Below are positions 23,201 to 38,200 of a stretch of 64,000 nt of DNA, one piece after another. A program made the position numbers and the translations under genes. The first letter of the stretch is position 1. The number at the start of each line of letters is the position of its first letter. This stretch comes from Climacteris rufus (taxonomy: Eukaryota > Chordata > Aves > Passeriformes > Climacteridae). The DNA is taken from assembly GCA_013398175.1 (NCBI GenBank), contig VZRZ01002089.1, positions 612,358-676,357 on the forward strand, given 5' to 3'. The notes beneath the pieces were generated by a model. It saw nothing but the letters and a program-made list of their open reading frames with translations. It had not been told where the DNA came from and ran no database searches.

Positions 23201-26200
23201 GATTTTCAATTCTAACTAAAAAATCCTCACAGGCAGTTTAAAAACATCTGATACAAAAAGATCTGTCTTGGAATGATTTTGCTTCAGAAAAGCAAATCCA
23301 AAGCTGCCTTTTTTCTGTGCTAGTCCTATAAAATTACTATGGTAACCAAGGTTTTCAACAGAGCAAAAAGCAGATCTTATGCAATTGAGAATGTAGATTG
23401 GAGTTTGTGCTACTGCATGCAATACTGGAAGATCTGTTTAATCTTTGATTCTCTAGCAGTTTAGTAGCAACAGGTTACATATTTAAAGGTTGGATCTTGC
23501 AGGTTTTTTCCAACCTTAATGATTCTGTGTAAATAAAGTTACATACACAATTCATACGTAGTCTCTTAAATCTGTGTTTCTTCCTTTATCTCCTTGGGAG
23601 AAACATGGATCACAGTCCTATTGTATAATGAGCTAAGGGCATATCCCATGGTAAGGTATGCTGAATTCAGTGTAGTATAACAGAAGTGAGGATGTTTCTT
23701 TGGTTGTGGTGACCTCTGTGGGCTGATTATTCTGATCTTGGATTAATGATGTGTGTAATTTGCCTAATTTACTGGCCCATTGCGGTGTGGTTTTGGGACT
23801 AGTCTGAAAAAAGGACTTTAGATTTGAGATCCTTGATTTCTGAAAGCATTCACAATATTGTAGTATGACTACTGCTGTAGAAGGTCTAGGAAGGCTGCTT
23901 TTCAGAGTTTGTAGTTTTAAGGTGTTTTAGAGCCCTGAATGTTATATTCTTGGCCAATGTGAGAGTTCATGAACTGAGAACTTGTTCTTCTTATGTTGCC
24001 ATACTAATTCAGCACTCTAAACAGTAAATACCTTTAACACTTTGAAATATTTTTCCAAAGAATGAATTCTGTTTAGGTATAATTACTGATTCACATTTAG
24101 ATTCTAGGTGTTGATAATTTATTTGGCTTCTATATCAGCTTGAGTAAAAATGCCAAGGTAGATTTCTTTGAAGCATGTGAGTACTTTAAGGAGTGCACTA
24201 GCCAAGATAAGAGGCCACAAACTTAAGTTAGGGATGAATATATTCATGGAAATATGTCAATTTTATATATATAGGTGTTAATTAGTCATGTAAAATGAGG
24301 CAAAGATGAAAAATAGCCAACGATCACAGGACTTACATAGTCCTGAGTATTTTTACTTTCTCTTTCAAATGTGTGATTTTTGTGCTGGCACAAGTGTTGC
24401 CTTAGGTTTTAACCCTTATATTTTTCAAATTCTGTATTGCCTGGTGTGTGTACTTTATAGCTCATTAGTTGCTGTTCTCTATAGATATAACAGTGCCTCT
24501 CTGGGCTGCTCTTCAAGGACACTTGGACTGCCCAGGCCCAGCTTCTAAGGGGGTGGGGAGCGAGCTAAGGGAGCCAGGGGCAAATTGCAAAATTTTAATT
24601 GGTGAATTTATGCTGATATGCAAAGGACCAAACCTCTAAAGGTGTGGAGAACTCGTGACTCGTTGTCCATTTTGGGTGATGCCCCCGGGGGGCTTTGTCT
24701 GCCCTAAATGTACCTTTGAAGGCCTTTAGAATAAATACCCACCTTTTATTCCCTTACTCCTGACTAGTGTCAGTTTTTGGGCTGGCCTTTTTATGCAACA
24801 CAAGCAGTCTTGGTTGTGTAGCACTGGTAGCATTTTGAGGGCTTGGTAAACTCTTCCAGGATACTTTTCTTGGGGGGTGCAAGTACTGTAACATACTGCT
24901 TGACAGTTTTTAGTTTCTTAATGGACTTCAGAAATGTTCATAGGAATTTGAAGTATTACAAGATTTTCCTAAATAATGATGTTCTAAAGCATTTTAAAAT
25001 TATAATGCAGAGAGCTGAAGATTTAGACTTGAAATTCTTTACCTGAAATTGGTCTTTTCATACCACTGGCTAATGAGTCCAATTGATTTTGACCAGCTCT
25101 CTTAATGTCTTCAAAACTTGCCAGTTAGTATTTGTGAAGATGTGTTAAACCTTTCACTTTCTTATGATGAACTGTGCATCAAAGTGATAAGACAGTATGA
25201 CTGTTTTGATTTAGTGGCTACTCAGTTAAATGTCTGTTGCAATCTCCAATTGGTGCTTCCTCTAAAGAGGGAATGTCAAGTGATGATAATATATTGCTAC
25301 AGCTTGTTTTCTTTTGTGAATTGAAGTCATCAGCAATAACCATGCCTTTCATCCATAATGTACTTACATCAATAGTAGAATCTGAAATTGAGTCCAGTGA
25401 TCAAAATAGCTTTGTTTCATTTTATATAATTTTTCTGTGAACAACCTTTTACTAGGTGGCTTACCTTGTTTTTATTCACTGGCCTTTAAGCTAGTGTGCT
25501 AGTACTGTTTATCACCTGCATACAGTTGATTACTTTAGTCTTTTTGTTATTGCTGAATTGAAAATGGATCTGAAAGGGTTAATTTTACCAAGGCCTTTGG
25601 AGTTTGAAACAGTGATGGTTCAGTGCTGGATAGTGAATTTTACTAACTTTTCAATGCTTGAAATTAAGAGCTAGAATGAGAGGAAATGAATGTTTTACTC
25701 CTTCCTTTAAATTACCATGCAGTAAATGAAGTGCCAATGTAACTCTCTTCGTTTAATTAAATTCTTGCTGCCAGCTCTGTACTCGATCATCCTGTTCTGC
25801 GTCTTCCTGTGGATTCCCTTTGTCTATTTCTATTATGAGGAGAAGGAAGAAGATGATGGCAACACATGCTCGGTAAGTTTACTCTAGCAAATGCACCAAG
25901 CAATGAAAAGACAAATGAATACAGCCAAAAAATGAAAGCAAGAATGTAGTATTTAAGTTAAACAATCAATATTAATACCATTTCTAAGCCTATTACTATA
26001 GTTTCTTAAAAATCCTGTAGTAGTTAAGACATAGTCTGACAATGTCTAATCTGAGTGCTGTGGTTTCACATGAAATGAAACTTCAGTGAGATGTCTGTAT
26101 TTCCATGAATTCTTTGAACGTTCTAGAAATTCTTTTGAGCAAGATTTCATATACAAAAAGTTAAAACTTATGTGAGATGTTCCTCAGAATGGAAAACATA

Positions 26201-29200
26201 TAGGGACAGCTTTAAAAGTAGAGAGGAGAGTGGGAAGATGGTTCTGATTCTGAAATAGGTACTCAAATTTAGTGTCTTTCTACTGTAGTGTTTACATTTA
26301 TTTTGAAAGCAGGCAATAGTAATTCACCTGATGCTAACATTTGTTTACTTTTGTAATTCACTGAAGATTTTTGACTTGTGGGACCCTCCAGGGAATATAG
26401 TAAATGCATGCCAGTAAGGTGCTACTTGTCAAATGAAAATACTTTTCTAAAGAGTCTTTTAATCATTGATCATGATTATTTTCCCTTTATTTAGTTGTAT
26501 CCTTAACATGTGAAGACTTCTAATAATAGCTATAATACAAAGTATTAGTAATAAGTATTTTCTTTGAGTGTATTTGCACTGGTCAAATGTACCCAAACTT
26601 CCAGCCACAGCTGCTCAAATGCTTGGCTTATGATGGAAGCATAATTCCATGTCATTGTTCATAGCTCTCCACGTATGAGGCTCAAGAATGTATACTTATG
26701 ACATATATAAAACTATTCATACTTTTCATGGAGCTCTTTTTGTAGAATACCTGTTATGCTAAGTATATTTTTTTCATAGTTTGGACAAATACTTTTGTAT
26801 TTTATGTCAGTATATTAACTTTTTGTTTAACATATAGCAGGTTAAAACTGCACTCAAATACACTCTGGGATTCATCATGATCTGTACGGTTCTTCTATTA
26901 ATTGGGTAAGTATTTGTATTGAGCACTGTTCTATGCAAGATTTATTTAGCAGAGTTCTGTTCTGTGCTTGTAAGAGGTAAATTATGATGCACTCAATCTG
27001 TATAATCAACATTAGCTTAATCACTAATAGGGCTTAAGTAGCCTGAGAAGTAGGCACCTGAAAAGTAAGAGTTTAACTGAAAGCTAAAATGGTTTTCTCA
27101 CTTGTGGAGGTACTTGTGCTTCCAAGTCGTGACTGAATGTGCAGTGTAAATTAATATCAATGATGTGGTGGCTTTGATACATCTACATGGATGCCTCAGT
27201 GTACAACGGGGGTAAAAAATTTGTCCTCATCCCTGTTCATCAAATAGTTTTTTGCCTTTCTCAAATGCTTTTTCTGAGATGGACATAGCAAAACATCTCT
27301 CTAGGAGAATGGTTAATGTTATGTGGCTATAGTTTCCTAAATGGAAATGTTGTCTGAAGGATGGAAGTGTAGAGTGGGGTTATACTTGACATAATTGTGC
27401 CTTGTATGATAAAGATTTTGCTGGCATTTGTTTAAAAGGCAAATGTTACTGCAGTGAAAAACTTGTTTGCAGCAAGTGCCATTATTCTGAAACTCCCAAG
27501 TAGTAGTAGAAAATCGATCTCAGATCACCATTAAGTATGACATGCACACCAGTACTGCATGTTTCTAATGTCTGCTGTGTCATAAGCTTTTTAGCATTTT
27601 AACTGCAGCAATCAAGTTGGTAAAAATTTATTCCTTACAGTCTTCACAACCTGTCAGTTACAGCAGCTTAGACCATTCCCTCTGACACTTTGCCATATGA
27701 CAGTGAGATTGACTTGCAAACCAGAGAGCTGCAGTACTTGGCCTCAGACTGTCACTGAAAAGTGCTTTTCCAGAGGTACAGACTTGAAACCCATTGATAA
27801 ACAGCAGGACGTTGTTTTCTAATTGGAGCAGTTTAACTGCTGTTATACACATGAGGTAACTTGCACACTTTTAAGATGGCAATAATTAAATAGTAGTGTC
27901 ATCCTAATACCTTCAGAATAAAGCATCCTTGCTACCTAAGGTGCTGCTACAGAAAAAGGTAATTCTTGTATTTCCCCTTTAAGTGAGACTGCAAGACTAC
28001 CTTAAAGTGGAAAAAGCTCAGTTTTGGAGGCAGGTGAGGTGACTGTGCTGAAGAAAAAATGAACTCTATTTCTAGTATAATTATATATGTATACATGTGT
28101 TTATGTTAAGTAGCATGTGTTTTGGTATTTAGGTACATGCCTTTTCTAGAGGAGTTATCTGTCTTACTCAGCTGTTTTCATAGCAAGGGCAAGGAGTGGC
28201 CACAGAAGTCCTGTTGTGATATGAAAGAGATAAACACGTTGGAGCTGAAGCTTCTGTATGAGTAGTTCAGCTGAATGTGGTAGTGAAGACCAGCCTTGGA
28301 GTAGCAGAGGGTTTTCTCACTAGTGGTCAGGATCAGAGCAACATGAAAATAGACAGGAGTTTTATGTACTGGGTTCAACTCTAAGCAGCGGGGCTGAATG
28401 GTCTACAATACTCATTCACACAGGTTACAAGAGTGAGAGGGTTTGAAATATTTCCTGTTAGGTGCCTAACAAATAGTCTGTCTTCCTGTGCTTACATGAC
28501 TACTATCTCATAGCCAGACAGCCTCTGTTCTGATTGGTTTAGCAAGTAATCTAATTGGTTTAGCAATTAAAACAGGTCAATAAATAGCTTTAAAGGCCTT
28601 CATAAAAGGTTTAGTCTCTTCCCTGGTCACCAGTCCTCAAATTAATTGTAAAAACTATCTTAAGCTCAAAGTATGAGTGTCTTATTCTTACCAGGACATT
28701 GACCTTGTGCCACTAGAGATCTTCGTGACTATTTTGGGAAACAAATCTGTTTTGTGCCACATCATCTTGGAGATTTTTTCTAACTTGATAACCCAGCTCA
28801 GTGAGCAGGATGTTATTGTCTAAATTGTTATCAGGAGTAGTCTCTGTACCTCTGACTTTAGTTGTCTGTTACAAAACAGTTGTCTGGCAAAAATGTGCAT
28901 GTCTGTAACAGTTCAATCCTCTGCACACAACTTGTTGGAGAGTGCTATTAAGAGCAAAGTATAAGACACATTTTTACTGGGATACTTGGAACAAGTTTTT
29001 ACTCTATAATACCTTTCCCTTCTCATAAGTTATCTAATTTTTGTTCTACCTTCTATAAATGCCATGTGCTTGTCAAGGGGCTTGAGATATTGCAATCTAC
29101 ATTAAGGCACCCTTATACAGCAGTCTGGTATGAAACAAAATGTTTGATTTTGAGACTTACGAATGTTTAGTTCCAAAATGAATGCTTCCCTGACTGTCAG

Positions 29201-32200
29201 TGTTTAGAATTAAGCTGGTTACCTTAAATTTTCTAGAACCATCAGCTTTTACAAAACTATGAATGTCTGATTATCCTATAAATAGTTATGCAAATTGTAT
29301 CACAGCAGAACTCACTTTAAGGAAATGAGTCTAAATCTGGTATGTTGGAAAATAGTTTCCTAAGGATGACAGTTAATGACACTCTTTGATTTAAGGATCA
29401 AACTTTACCCATCTACACCTGTGTGTTATTAGCTCTGCCAAGAGTGAGTAGTTTGAAACTGCTTGTCTTGCATTTACTTTCCTTGTTCTGCAGCCTTGAT
29501 ATTGATCTAGATTTTAATCATCATATACTCAGGATGTGTTTTGAACAGCATAGCACTTTGCTTCTATTCTTAAAATTACCACAGTTGATAATTTCATTTG
29601 TGTCCAGAACTCCAAGTGTCAGATATCACAGCTGAGCTGTTTTGTTTGCTTGCATTACCTAAATTTTCAGCTACAGCTGCAAAACCCTGCTCTGGTATTT
29701 GTACTCTATTCAGTCACTGTATTGCATCCCAGTGATGACAGGTAAATGGAGTTGTTTGGCATAGAAACTTCTCATTCTGTGGGTGACTCCTATGACCTCA
29801 GGCTGCATTGACCACATAGTCAACACAGCAAAATAGCCAAGGCTTTTGTGAAATTTCTTCTTGCTGACTGTGCAAGAACAGGCCTGAACTGCTGTGTGCT
29901 GTGCTGCTGCAATGGATAGGGTGTGCTTTGGAGATCCTTTGGGAGGGTGGGCTGGATGCACATCTGTAAGTGGGCAGGCACACTAACTGTCTCTTCTTAG
30001 GGCCTCTTAAGCTAGAGACAAAGTCTGTTCAAGTGGGCTGGTAGCCCCTTGACTAGTTTGTTGCTAGTTGAGAGACTCTGTTTAGGAGGGGAAAAAATAT
30101 TCCTGCTTGCCTGGGACTAAAGTGTGTAAATTTGTAACTCCTCTGTTGTTTTTTGGGGTCTTTGGTGCATGGGACTTGAGCAGGAGCAGAATCAGATGTC
30201 CATCTCCTTCAGTCAAGATTTATCTGAGTACTAATTGAAGAGTTTGTGTAATGTATACATTGGCTCCTGCTCTGAATAGTGTCCTTAGATGTGCTGGTTG
30301 TAGGTAGCCTCAGCAAAAAAAAAATCTTACTGTTCTCAGGGAAAAAACAGCAAGTTATAAATATCCTAAAGTTCTTCCATCTCATTTGTTCCCTGCATGT
30401 GGTCCACAAATAGCAAATCCATAGTGGTGCTGAACTAAAAATGACTTGAGCTCACTTATGTTCTCAGTATCTTATTTTAACCACTTTTAGCAAATAAATC
30501 TGCAGTTATTTGTTTCTATCATTTGTAAGGAGAAATGTTGCCTAATTTGGTTTAAATACCTGTGTCTTTGTTTTGTCTGGATGTTCTTTTACAGAAAGAA
30601 TTACTACTAAAGGCAGATATAAGAACAAAATCTAAAGTCAACAAGTGTGTGTCAACCTAAGCAAATGCTAGCCCTAAATCTGCCTCTTGCACAGTCAAGA
30701 AGCTGTTTCTAGAAATGAAAATCTCAATTTTTAAAATGTCAACTTTTTTGCAGCATACCAGTTTGGTTTTGACGTGATAAGTGCAAACACTTGGTTTAGC
30801 CCTAACTTTTGAAATATAAGCATATATTTTGTACTTAAAGTTTGAGACATACTCCTGGAATATACATAGCTGTTGGGGACTTGAAGCAGCACTCTAATTA
30901 TGTAGTCTTTCTCCTACAAGTCCAAGAGGTACTTGTGAACATTCTTTATGAACGTTGGTTTGAGTTCTTGCATTCTTTGCCTAAAGTGTTTTCCTTCAAT
31001 TCTGACTTCCCTGTGACTTGTAGATGTTCTATTTCGCGTCTCAAAGCTCTGGTTTCAGTGGGTTTTTGGTATGGAGGTACTGTTTTTCCACCTGTGACAA
31101 AACCAGCTGTTTTGTCTATAGAGGTGCTGAATAGTTGCTCTTACTAATTGACTTAAGATGGTGAGGCTAACAACGGGGAGGTTTCAGCTAGGGGACTGTT
31201 CTAACTAACATTGTTCTCTGAGCATTCTTTGCTAGTCTGCTTTTTGGAACATCAAAAATAATTCATGAACTTCTCTGCAGCTCAGTTCTCTGGGCCAACT
31301 CCAGAACAAAGAATGGAATGCAGAACATGTGTTATTTTAGTTGTAATAATGTCCCTTTAAATTTTAATGCTTGTTTTGGAAATCATTAATTGTTTTATTT
31401 TGGTTTTCAGAAGTGTGTATTTATAAGAAAATTTGTTTCAATTGATGCTTCAAGTTTATTTGCTCCTCTTCATATAAATCAAATCAGGATAGTGAGTTGG
31501 ATTAACACATCATTTAATGATACTTGAGTGTAGGGTCGTTACCTTTTTAGGACTGGCAAATAGAAAATAACTTGTTCATTGACCTCAGACCTGACTCTGC
31601 AAGTTCATACATGCACTCTGCTGGTCCAAATACAGCATTTGAGGGGAATGTGAGTAAAATGAAACACTGCCTTTTCTTCAGGAATGAATGGATTTCTGTT
31701 TTCTTGATTTGGAAGTAGAATCTTCTTACATATGACCAATTGGGGTAAGAAATGTTTTTTTTCCTGTATTACAGTGCTTTTGTTCCTTTGGATATTCCCA
31801 ACAAGAAGAATTCCACTGAGTGGGAGAGAGTAAAGCTCCTGTTTGAAGAATTTGGAAGTAGTCGTAAGTTTGAGATTTGTTCTGAGCTTTGCCCAAGTTG
31901 CTACCAACTTTTGTCACACTTGTCATTGACTGAACAATTATTAACCTAGCTGGTGACAGTTTTCTAACTTTTCTCTAACTGCTTACCTACACTCAGTCCT
32001 TGCAATAAGATTGTTCTTCCTGTTCAAAGAAAAAAAATAGAAGTACAGAGAGAAGGTGCTGGCAGTGTGTGCTTTCAATATCTATTGATATTGAATCTAT
32101 TGATATTGATAGGTGAGCCAAGACAGGAGTCCAGTGTTCTGTCTTCTGTTATTTTTGGTGGAGAGGGGAGGATTCTTTCTTCCACAGTCTTCACTTACCA

Positions 32201-35200
32201 CAGCTCTTAAACACTACTTGGATGCTGAAGTTCACTGACTTTTAGGGTATGGTGAGTGTGTGTTGTGTTGTGTGGCAGTCTTCAGTCATTTACCTAATCA
32301 AATGTGGTACTGCTGTTCACTGTAAGAATGAGACAAGTACGTGGCTTTATCTATTTAGACAGGAAAATCCTGTGGGTGTTGCAACTTTTTCCCTTTGTTC
32401 TGCTACTACTGACCTCTTCTAAAATTTTTGTTTGCATTTGTTATGCTACTTTATGCTAGGGCTATAAAGAACTATTGTGAAGGCCAAGCTCCATGAAATA
32501 GTATTTAACTCTTAGCTGATGTAGTTCACATGCTTAGCCAGGGTATGTTTTCAGGGTACAGGTGAGAAGGAAGTTTTTTATAGGTGAGCCAAGACAGACT
32601 TGATGTCACTTTCCAAATGTATCCAAAACAGGGTAACTAAAAGTTGTCTAAAAAACATTAATCCCAATGCATAAGTGCTCTGTTATTTTGTGCCTCATTC
32701 TTGATATGCATCAGAGTATTTGCCTCTGTGTGAATATTTTGAAATACGATCATACTTGACTTCATCAAGTCATATTCTGCATTATTCTTGGAATTTTGTA
32801 GTGACTAAAAGTTCCCTGCAAAAAGATACACCAAGAACTGACAGAGCTGGTTAATCCCTTCAGAGCCCATCAACTTTGTGTAGTTTGCTTAAGTGTTCTC
32901 TGACCTCATACTCTTCCACCAGCTTTTCTCTGAGTTTTCTGACCTGGGTTTCCTGAAGTCTCATCTTGCTAGTAAAAGACTGAGGCAAAAGAAGCATTCA
33001 GTACCTCAGACTTTTTGTGGAAAAGTCATGGGAAAGTCCAGTGTCACCAGGGCCCCTTCTGCATTCAGCAACAGGCTGCTATTTTGCCTCTTCCTCTTGC
33101 CACTTAAATGTTCAAAGCCCTTCTTGTTTGCTTTGACATCCTTGCAGAGTCTTTTGTTGTGATATGCTGTGGGGTGTAATCTGTGCTTGTATGCATAGGA
33201 CATGGGGAGGACAAGTCCATATCTTACTGAACATTTTGTCTGTCTGCTTGGTGATGTTTCTTTTGCTTTGCAAAGATTGTAACAGCATAGAAGAAAATGC
33301 TTCTAAAATTGTTTATGTGGGTAGTGACAGTGGTCTAGCTGAGATGTCAGCTAATTTTTGCAGGCTACCTTGATATGACTGTAACAAAGTATTTGTACCT
33401 GTTTTTGCTGTGAAAATATGGTATAACCAATGGTTGTTTCTAAGAAAGTAAAACGCAGTAAGATTCTGGGTTGGGATGTGAAAGTCTGGTTTTGTTTTCT
33501 GGCTATCAGCATTCTCTTGTGACTTGTAATTTCATCGGATGATTCAGATTGAAGAGACCTCTGGTCATCTAGTTAAATCTCCTGCACCAATGAGAAAGCT
33601 CTAAGGTCAGATAAGTTGCTCAGGGCTTTATCAGCTAGCTCTTGAAAAACCCCTAAATTTGGGGAGACTTTAATCTCATTCTTTCTACCCAGTGTGGGTA
33701 TACATGCTGTCACCCATTGTGTCACCCTCAACAACTCTGCACCATTGAAGAGCCTGGGCTCCACCTCTTTGATAAGCAGACAGGCTCTGCTGGGGGTCTC
33801 CAAACTTGTCTCTGTTCCAGGCTAAACAAACCTGGCTCCCTCAGCTTCTCTGCACAGCATGTGCTCCAACTTTTGACTTAGTTCTCCCCTGAGCTTGCTC
33901 ACATTTATCAGTTTTGCCTGTAGCAGGGGCCTGGGAATACTGCTTGCAGTATTCCCTCTATGGCCCCTTCCTTTAACAGATGGGCATGCTGCTGTTGATA
34001 CAGCCCAGGATGCCATTGGAATTCCATGCTGGTGGGCACACTGCTGTCTTATCTTCAGATTTATCTCCACACCTCTCTCCTCTCCCCCCCTGCCCCATTT
34101 TTCTGTAGAGCTACTCCACAGACAGCAACTTTCTGCAGAAGGTCCTTCTGTGTTGCAGATGCTGGAGAAATAAGGGCAAAGTGCTTGGCTGTTGTCTTTA
34201 CTTCTACCTCTTGTCTTGTTTTTATATTAATTTACCCTTTTCCTTTGTCTGTCTGCAGTGGCCCAAGAAATACAAAGATCTTGAGACACAGAACAAACAT
34301 CCAACATCATCAGTTGGTAGTGAGATTATAAAAGGAATGCAAACTCATCCACTGAGGCAAAGCCTGATAATATACTTCTGCTATACAATTATCAATTTTT
34401 CAGCCAGTTAGTTTCTTAGTGTTCCATTGAGAATGGTTCAGACTTTTAAAATGGGTGTTAAATGTTGTTTTCAAATACGTGCATAGGAGGATCATCAAAT
34501 AGAGTGTGTAAGTACATTACAAATAAGGGTCACTTGTGTGGGATTTTTTCCTGTAAACTTAAGAAACAAGTCAAATTGTCAGATACTGAAGGAAAAATAC
34601 TGCTAGGTTTATTGTTGTGGGGTTTTTTTGGTTTGGTTTTTTTCATAAGTTTAAACATAGCTGTAGTATTTGAAACACAGGAACATACTGCATTTAGCTC
34701 TGGGGAAGTTGTTTGGTATTATCTAGCAAAAATAGCAAAGGGGAGATTTGAGCTGTGAAGTTGGATTTGGTTGTGCTGTTCTGTTAGTTTTTGGTGGTTT
34801 TGAAAGCAGGCCTCTAGGGTTGGTCAGAAGGATGCAGCTTCTCATGGAGGATGGTTATGATTGCTCAGTTGTGCTGTCTTCAGGAAATCAGAATGGAAAC
34901 TAGCTAATGAGTGGCAACAGGCTAGTAATTCTCTGTGAGTAGGAATGCAAGTTACTGTACTCTAAATTCTTGAATTAACTAGAGGGGAGGACATGGAGGA
35001 GAACAGTAAATTCTAGTTTGGTTAAGACTGGGCAGAAACATGAAATTGATTGCTGAAGGTCAACTTCTGTAATAGTTCTCTAAGTTTCCATGTTACTATT
35101 TGACCAAAACCACTTGTGATATGTCTTGTGTGGTGAGGTTAGGGACAGATTGAATTATGCAGGAGGCTTTAGGGAATAAAAGGCCTTTTTGTTTGATTAC

Positions 35201-38200
35201 TCTTTTCTTCTACTATCCCTCTAATTACTTGAGTTACAAGGGTACAGTAACACTTTAGTCCTCTGTACTTTTTCCAGTTGGTTGGTCTTTATGTAAATTG
35301 AGTGAAGCTGAGGCCTGCAGTCTTAACTTTTTTTGATTGGTTGAAGGATCCATGCTTGCCTGATTCTGGATAATGCTTTAGTAGGAGAAATCAGGTGATA
35401 GGAAACAAAACTAAGATGAAGCATCTGGAATGCACATGAAAGTTGTGCAAGTTACCAGAGCACCTGGGGGAGGCCAGAAATAAGTCCTGAAGAGGCATTA
35501 GACAGCTGTGGGAGCAAGTTTGTTAGTGGCTAGTCAACCATTTGACTGAATGCAACTTCTGTGAGCTTGTAGCAAAGATAAGAGTCTGTCCCAGATCCTG
35601 CAATCTGGGAGAAAGATCTGCTGTGGTCAAAAAATTCTAGGTAAACTTTGTCTGAGCTGTGGTTGGTAACCATGTCTTAATGTTTTCTTTCATTGTCATA
35701 AACTTAAATCTCCTCTGGAAACTAATTTGGGAAGAAGTGTTCTTATAAATCTACTGTAAGTATTTTGAGCAGGCTTTTTGTTTTTCTTTTGCAGATGGCT
35801 TGACTGCACTTTCATTTTCCATTAGTTCCTTGACTGTGATTGGAATGTTGGCAGCTATCACTTACACAGTAAGTTGTTATACAAGTATTCAGAGTTTTAC
35901 CTTCATGAAACTTGTGGCTATCACTGCCTGTACCTGTATAGAAAACCATTGTCATTTTAACAAGATTCAGCAGTGTCTTTAGCTCTGGATTTTCATGGTT
36001 TGAAACACTCATTCTAAGTTCTTGGAATGAGAGAAATAACTTTTTTTGCTGCAAGTTTAAGGGCCACTGTTCTAGTACTGAGCACAGATCAGAGTTAATT
36101 TCACTGTGTTTCTGCAAGGGGATGGTCACATTACTTATGACTTGTAACACATTCACTGACTTATCTTGTCCTTAAGCCTTTCTGTCTCCACCCAGAGCAG
36201 AAAATGAAATGTGGCTTTTTTAAATTTGTTGAACTGTGGCATAACCTAGAGTTGGTATGTAGCTAAAGTACTGCAGTTCTTTCTGTAATTTAGAGGGATT
36301 TGGAAGGGTTCATTCTGTAACCAAGTGTGGACTATGTGATTAAGGCTCTTAGTTCAACTGCTTGACTCCTGCTTTTATGTACAACGGAAAGGAACTGTTT
36401 CAACTTACTGGCTTTGGCCAACATTTAATGTTTGTGGTCATTTGCTTTTCCAATCTCTTCTGTTTCTTTTTGCAGTGAATAATCAGTGAGTTTGTAAGGC
36501 TATGTCATCAAGGTAAAATTTTTCAACAAAGAAGCTTTTAAAGCTAAAGATAATTGCAGACAAAATGTTAAAGCTACTCAGAAATGGCTGTTTTCCTGAT
36601 AGGTTTTAATCTTGAAGTTCATGTTCTTACAACATTTTCTTCCTTTGCAGCCTGGTTGTAACTTAGTGAAGTTGTTCCCATGTAGCTTTGCTAGTGAATT
36701 CTAAGTGCCTCTGTAGCAATAGCTCATGCAGTAAAGTATTTTGAAGCATTGCTACCTAAGGAGGTGTTCTGTTTTGGGTAAACTATAAATGTATAAAATT
36801 TTCCTAGAACAATGATATAAGAAAGAAAGGTAAGGTACTTACTGAAGGTTTCCTTTAGACTCTTAATTGAGTAACAAGTACAGCTGGGTGGATCAGCTAG
36901 TGGCTGTCTTAGGTGAGCTGAATTGCTCTCAGCCCCATTGATGAAGTGCTTTAACCTGACCCAGATGATAAATTTTATTACTTTAGGCCTTTTCTTAGAG
37001 TGACATGGGTCATTAAATTATCCAGGCTATCTTGCTGACGTCTTGATCATGTGATGGTCAAAAAAGATCTAGACCTTCACTTAGCCTGTAATAATGTGTC
37101 AGCTTTTAATTTGTTTCCCTCAATTATAGAAGGAAAGAGTAATTTCTTGTTCAACTGCATTACATTGCTGAGGAGAACAAGTAGTGTTGTTTTAGTCTCT
37201 GTGAAACTAACATTAAGAACACACTCATTAGCTGGGAGAATATCACCAGTGTTCCTTTCAAACAAGCAAGTATGGTTTTTATAACTGCTAGCAAACATCT
37301 AAAATGTGAGATTGTGGAAACAAAGCAGCTTTATTGCTGACTGAAATGTAAACAATTTACAAGAAAACCCTAGCAGATGTGGCACTTTGTGATTTGGTTT
37401 AGTGAGCATGGCAATAAAGGTTGGGCTTAATGGTCTTAGAGGTCTTTTCCAACCTTAATGATTATATGATTCTTGGAAGTTTTTTGATTTATTGCTAGTA
37501 TTTTCTATTTCCAGTGTTATTTCCTGTTTATTTTTGAACCCAGATTGGTTGTAGGCACCATTCAGCTGAGTATGGCAATATTGTTCTGTCCTCAACACTA
37601 GCTGAATGTGGCTTCCACCAGTGTTCAATAATTTCAGTGTTGTGTTTTCTCAGATGAAGACAATACCTCAGACTACAACATTGTTGCTTTAGTGTAAATG
37701 TATTTATGACTTATACAAATACTGAGTGATAAATGAGGTGAAACATCAAGCACGAGAAGATCTTGTCTGAATGCCTTAATTACTAAGATTTTAGGCTAAT
37801 TTGTTGCTTTGAAAACTTCAACTGAGCTGTCCATGCAAATTTCTGAAGTGTGAAATTGATTTACTTTACTTTTAACTGCTTTATTTCATCCTTCTGGAAC
37901 TATCTGTTCTGTTTTACAGTAGGTGTTAAGGGAGAGTAGGAGAAATGGAGGAGCTATTTTACAGAAGTTTTGGGGTTGATCTCACACAGGAGTGGGTTAT
38001 CTACCTCTGATGTGAGGTTTTTGTCATCATTTGCAGGCAGTTGTAGAATCTTAAGCTGGCTTTGATATGTGGGTGGACTGAAGTACAAATGTCACAGACA
38101 GTGAAAATCACCTGTTAGAAGGTCTGTTTGCAAATAGGAGCAGGGCTTATTTATGCTCTAGTGCTTTCATAACACCTTTTCCACTATCAGTGATGGTCAG

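Larger units (their letters stand above)
19000..25774 (+). other. LMBRD1: LMBRD1 intron 3 (6.8 kb)
   Basis: A GT-AG intron containing two CR1 pieces (22740-23145, 23487-23530) and a solo LTR (24494-24802). The rest is AT-rich with no recognised feature. Confidence 0.85.
31864..35794 (+). other. LMBRD1: LMBRD1 intron 6 (3.9 kb)
   Basis: A GT-AG intron holding a 15-bp tandem duplication (32080-32109) and CR1 fragments at 32850-33165 and 33540-34060. The remainder is unremarkable. Confidence 0.85.

Noticed and set aside
35812..36156. 114-codon minus-strand open frame overlapping exon 7
   Set aside because: It is the antisense shadow of exon 7 and its flank. The sense exon is clearly LMBRD1.
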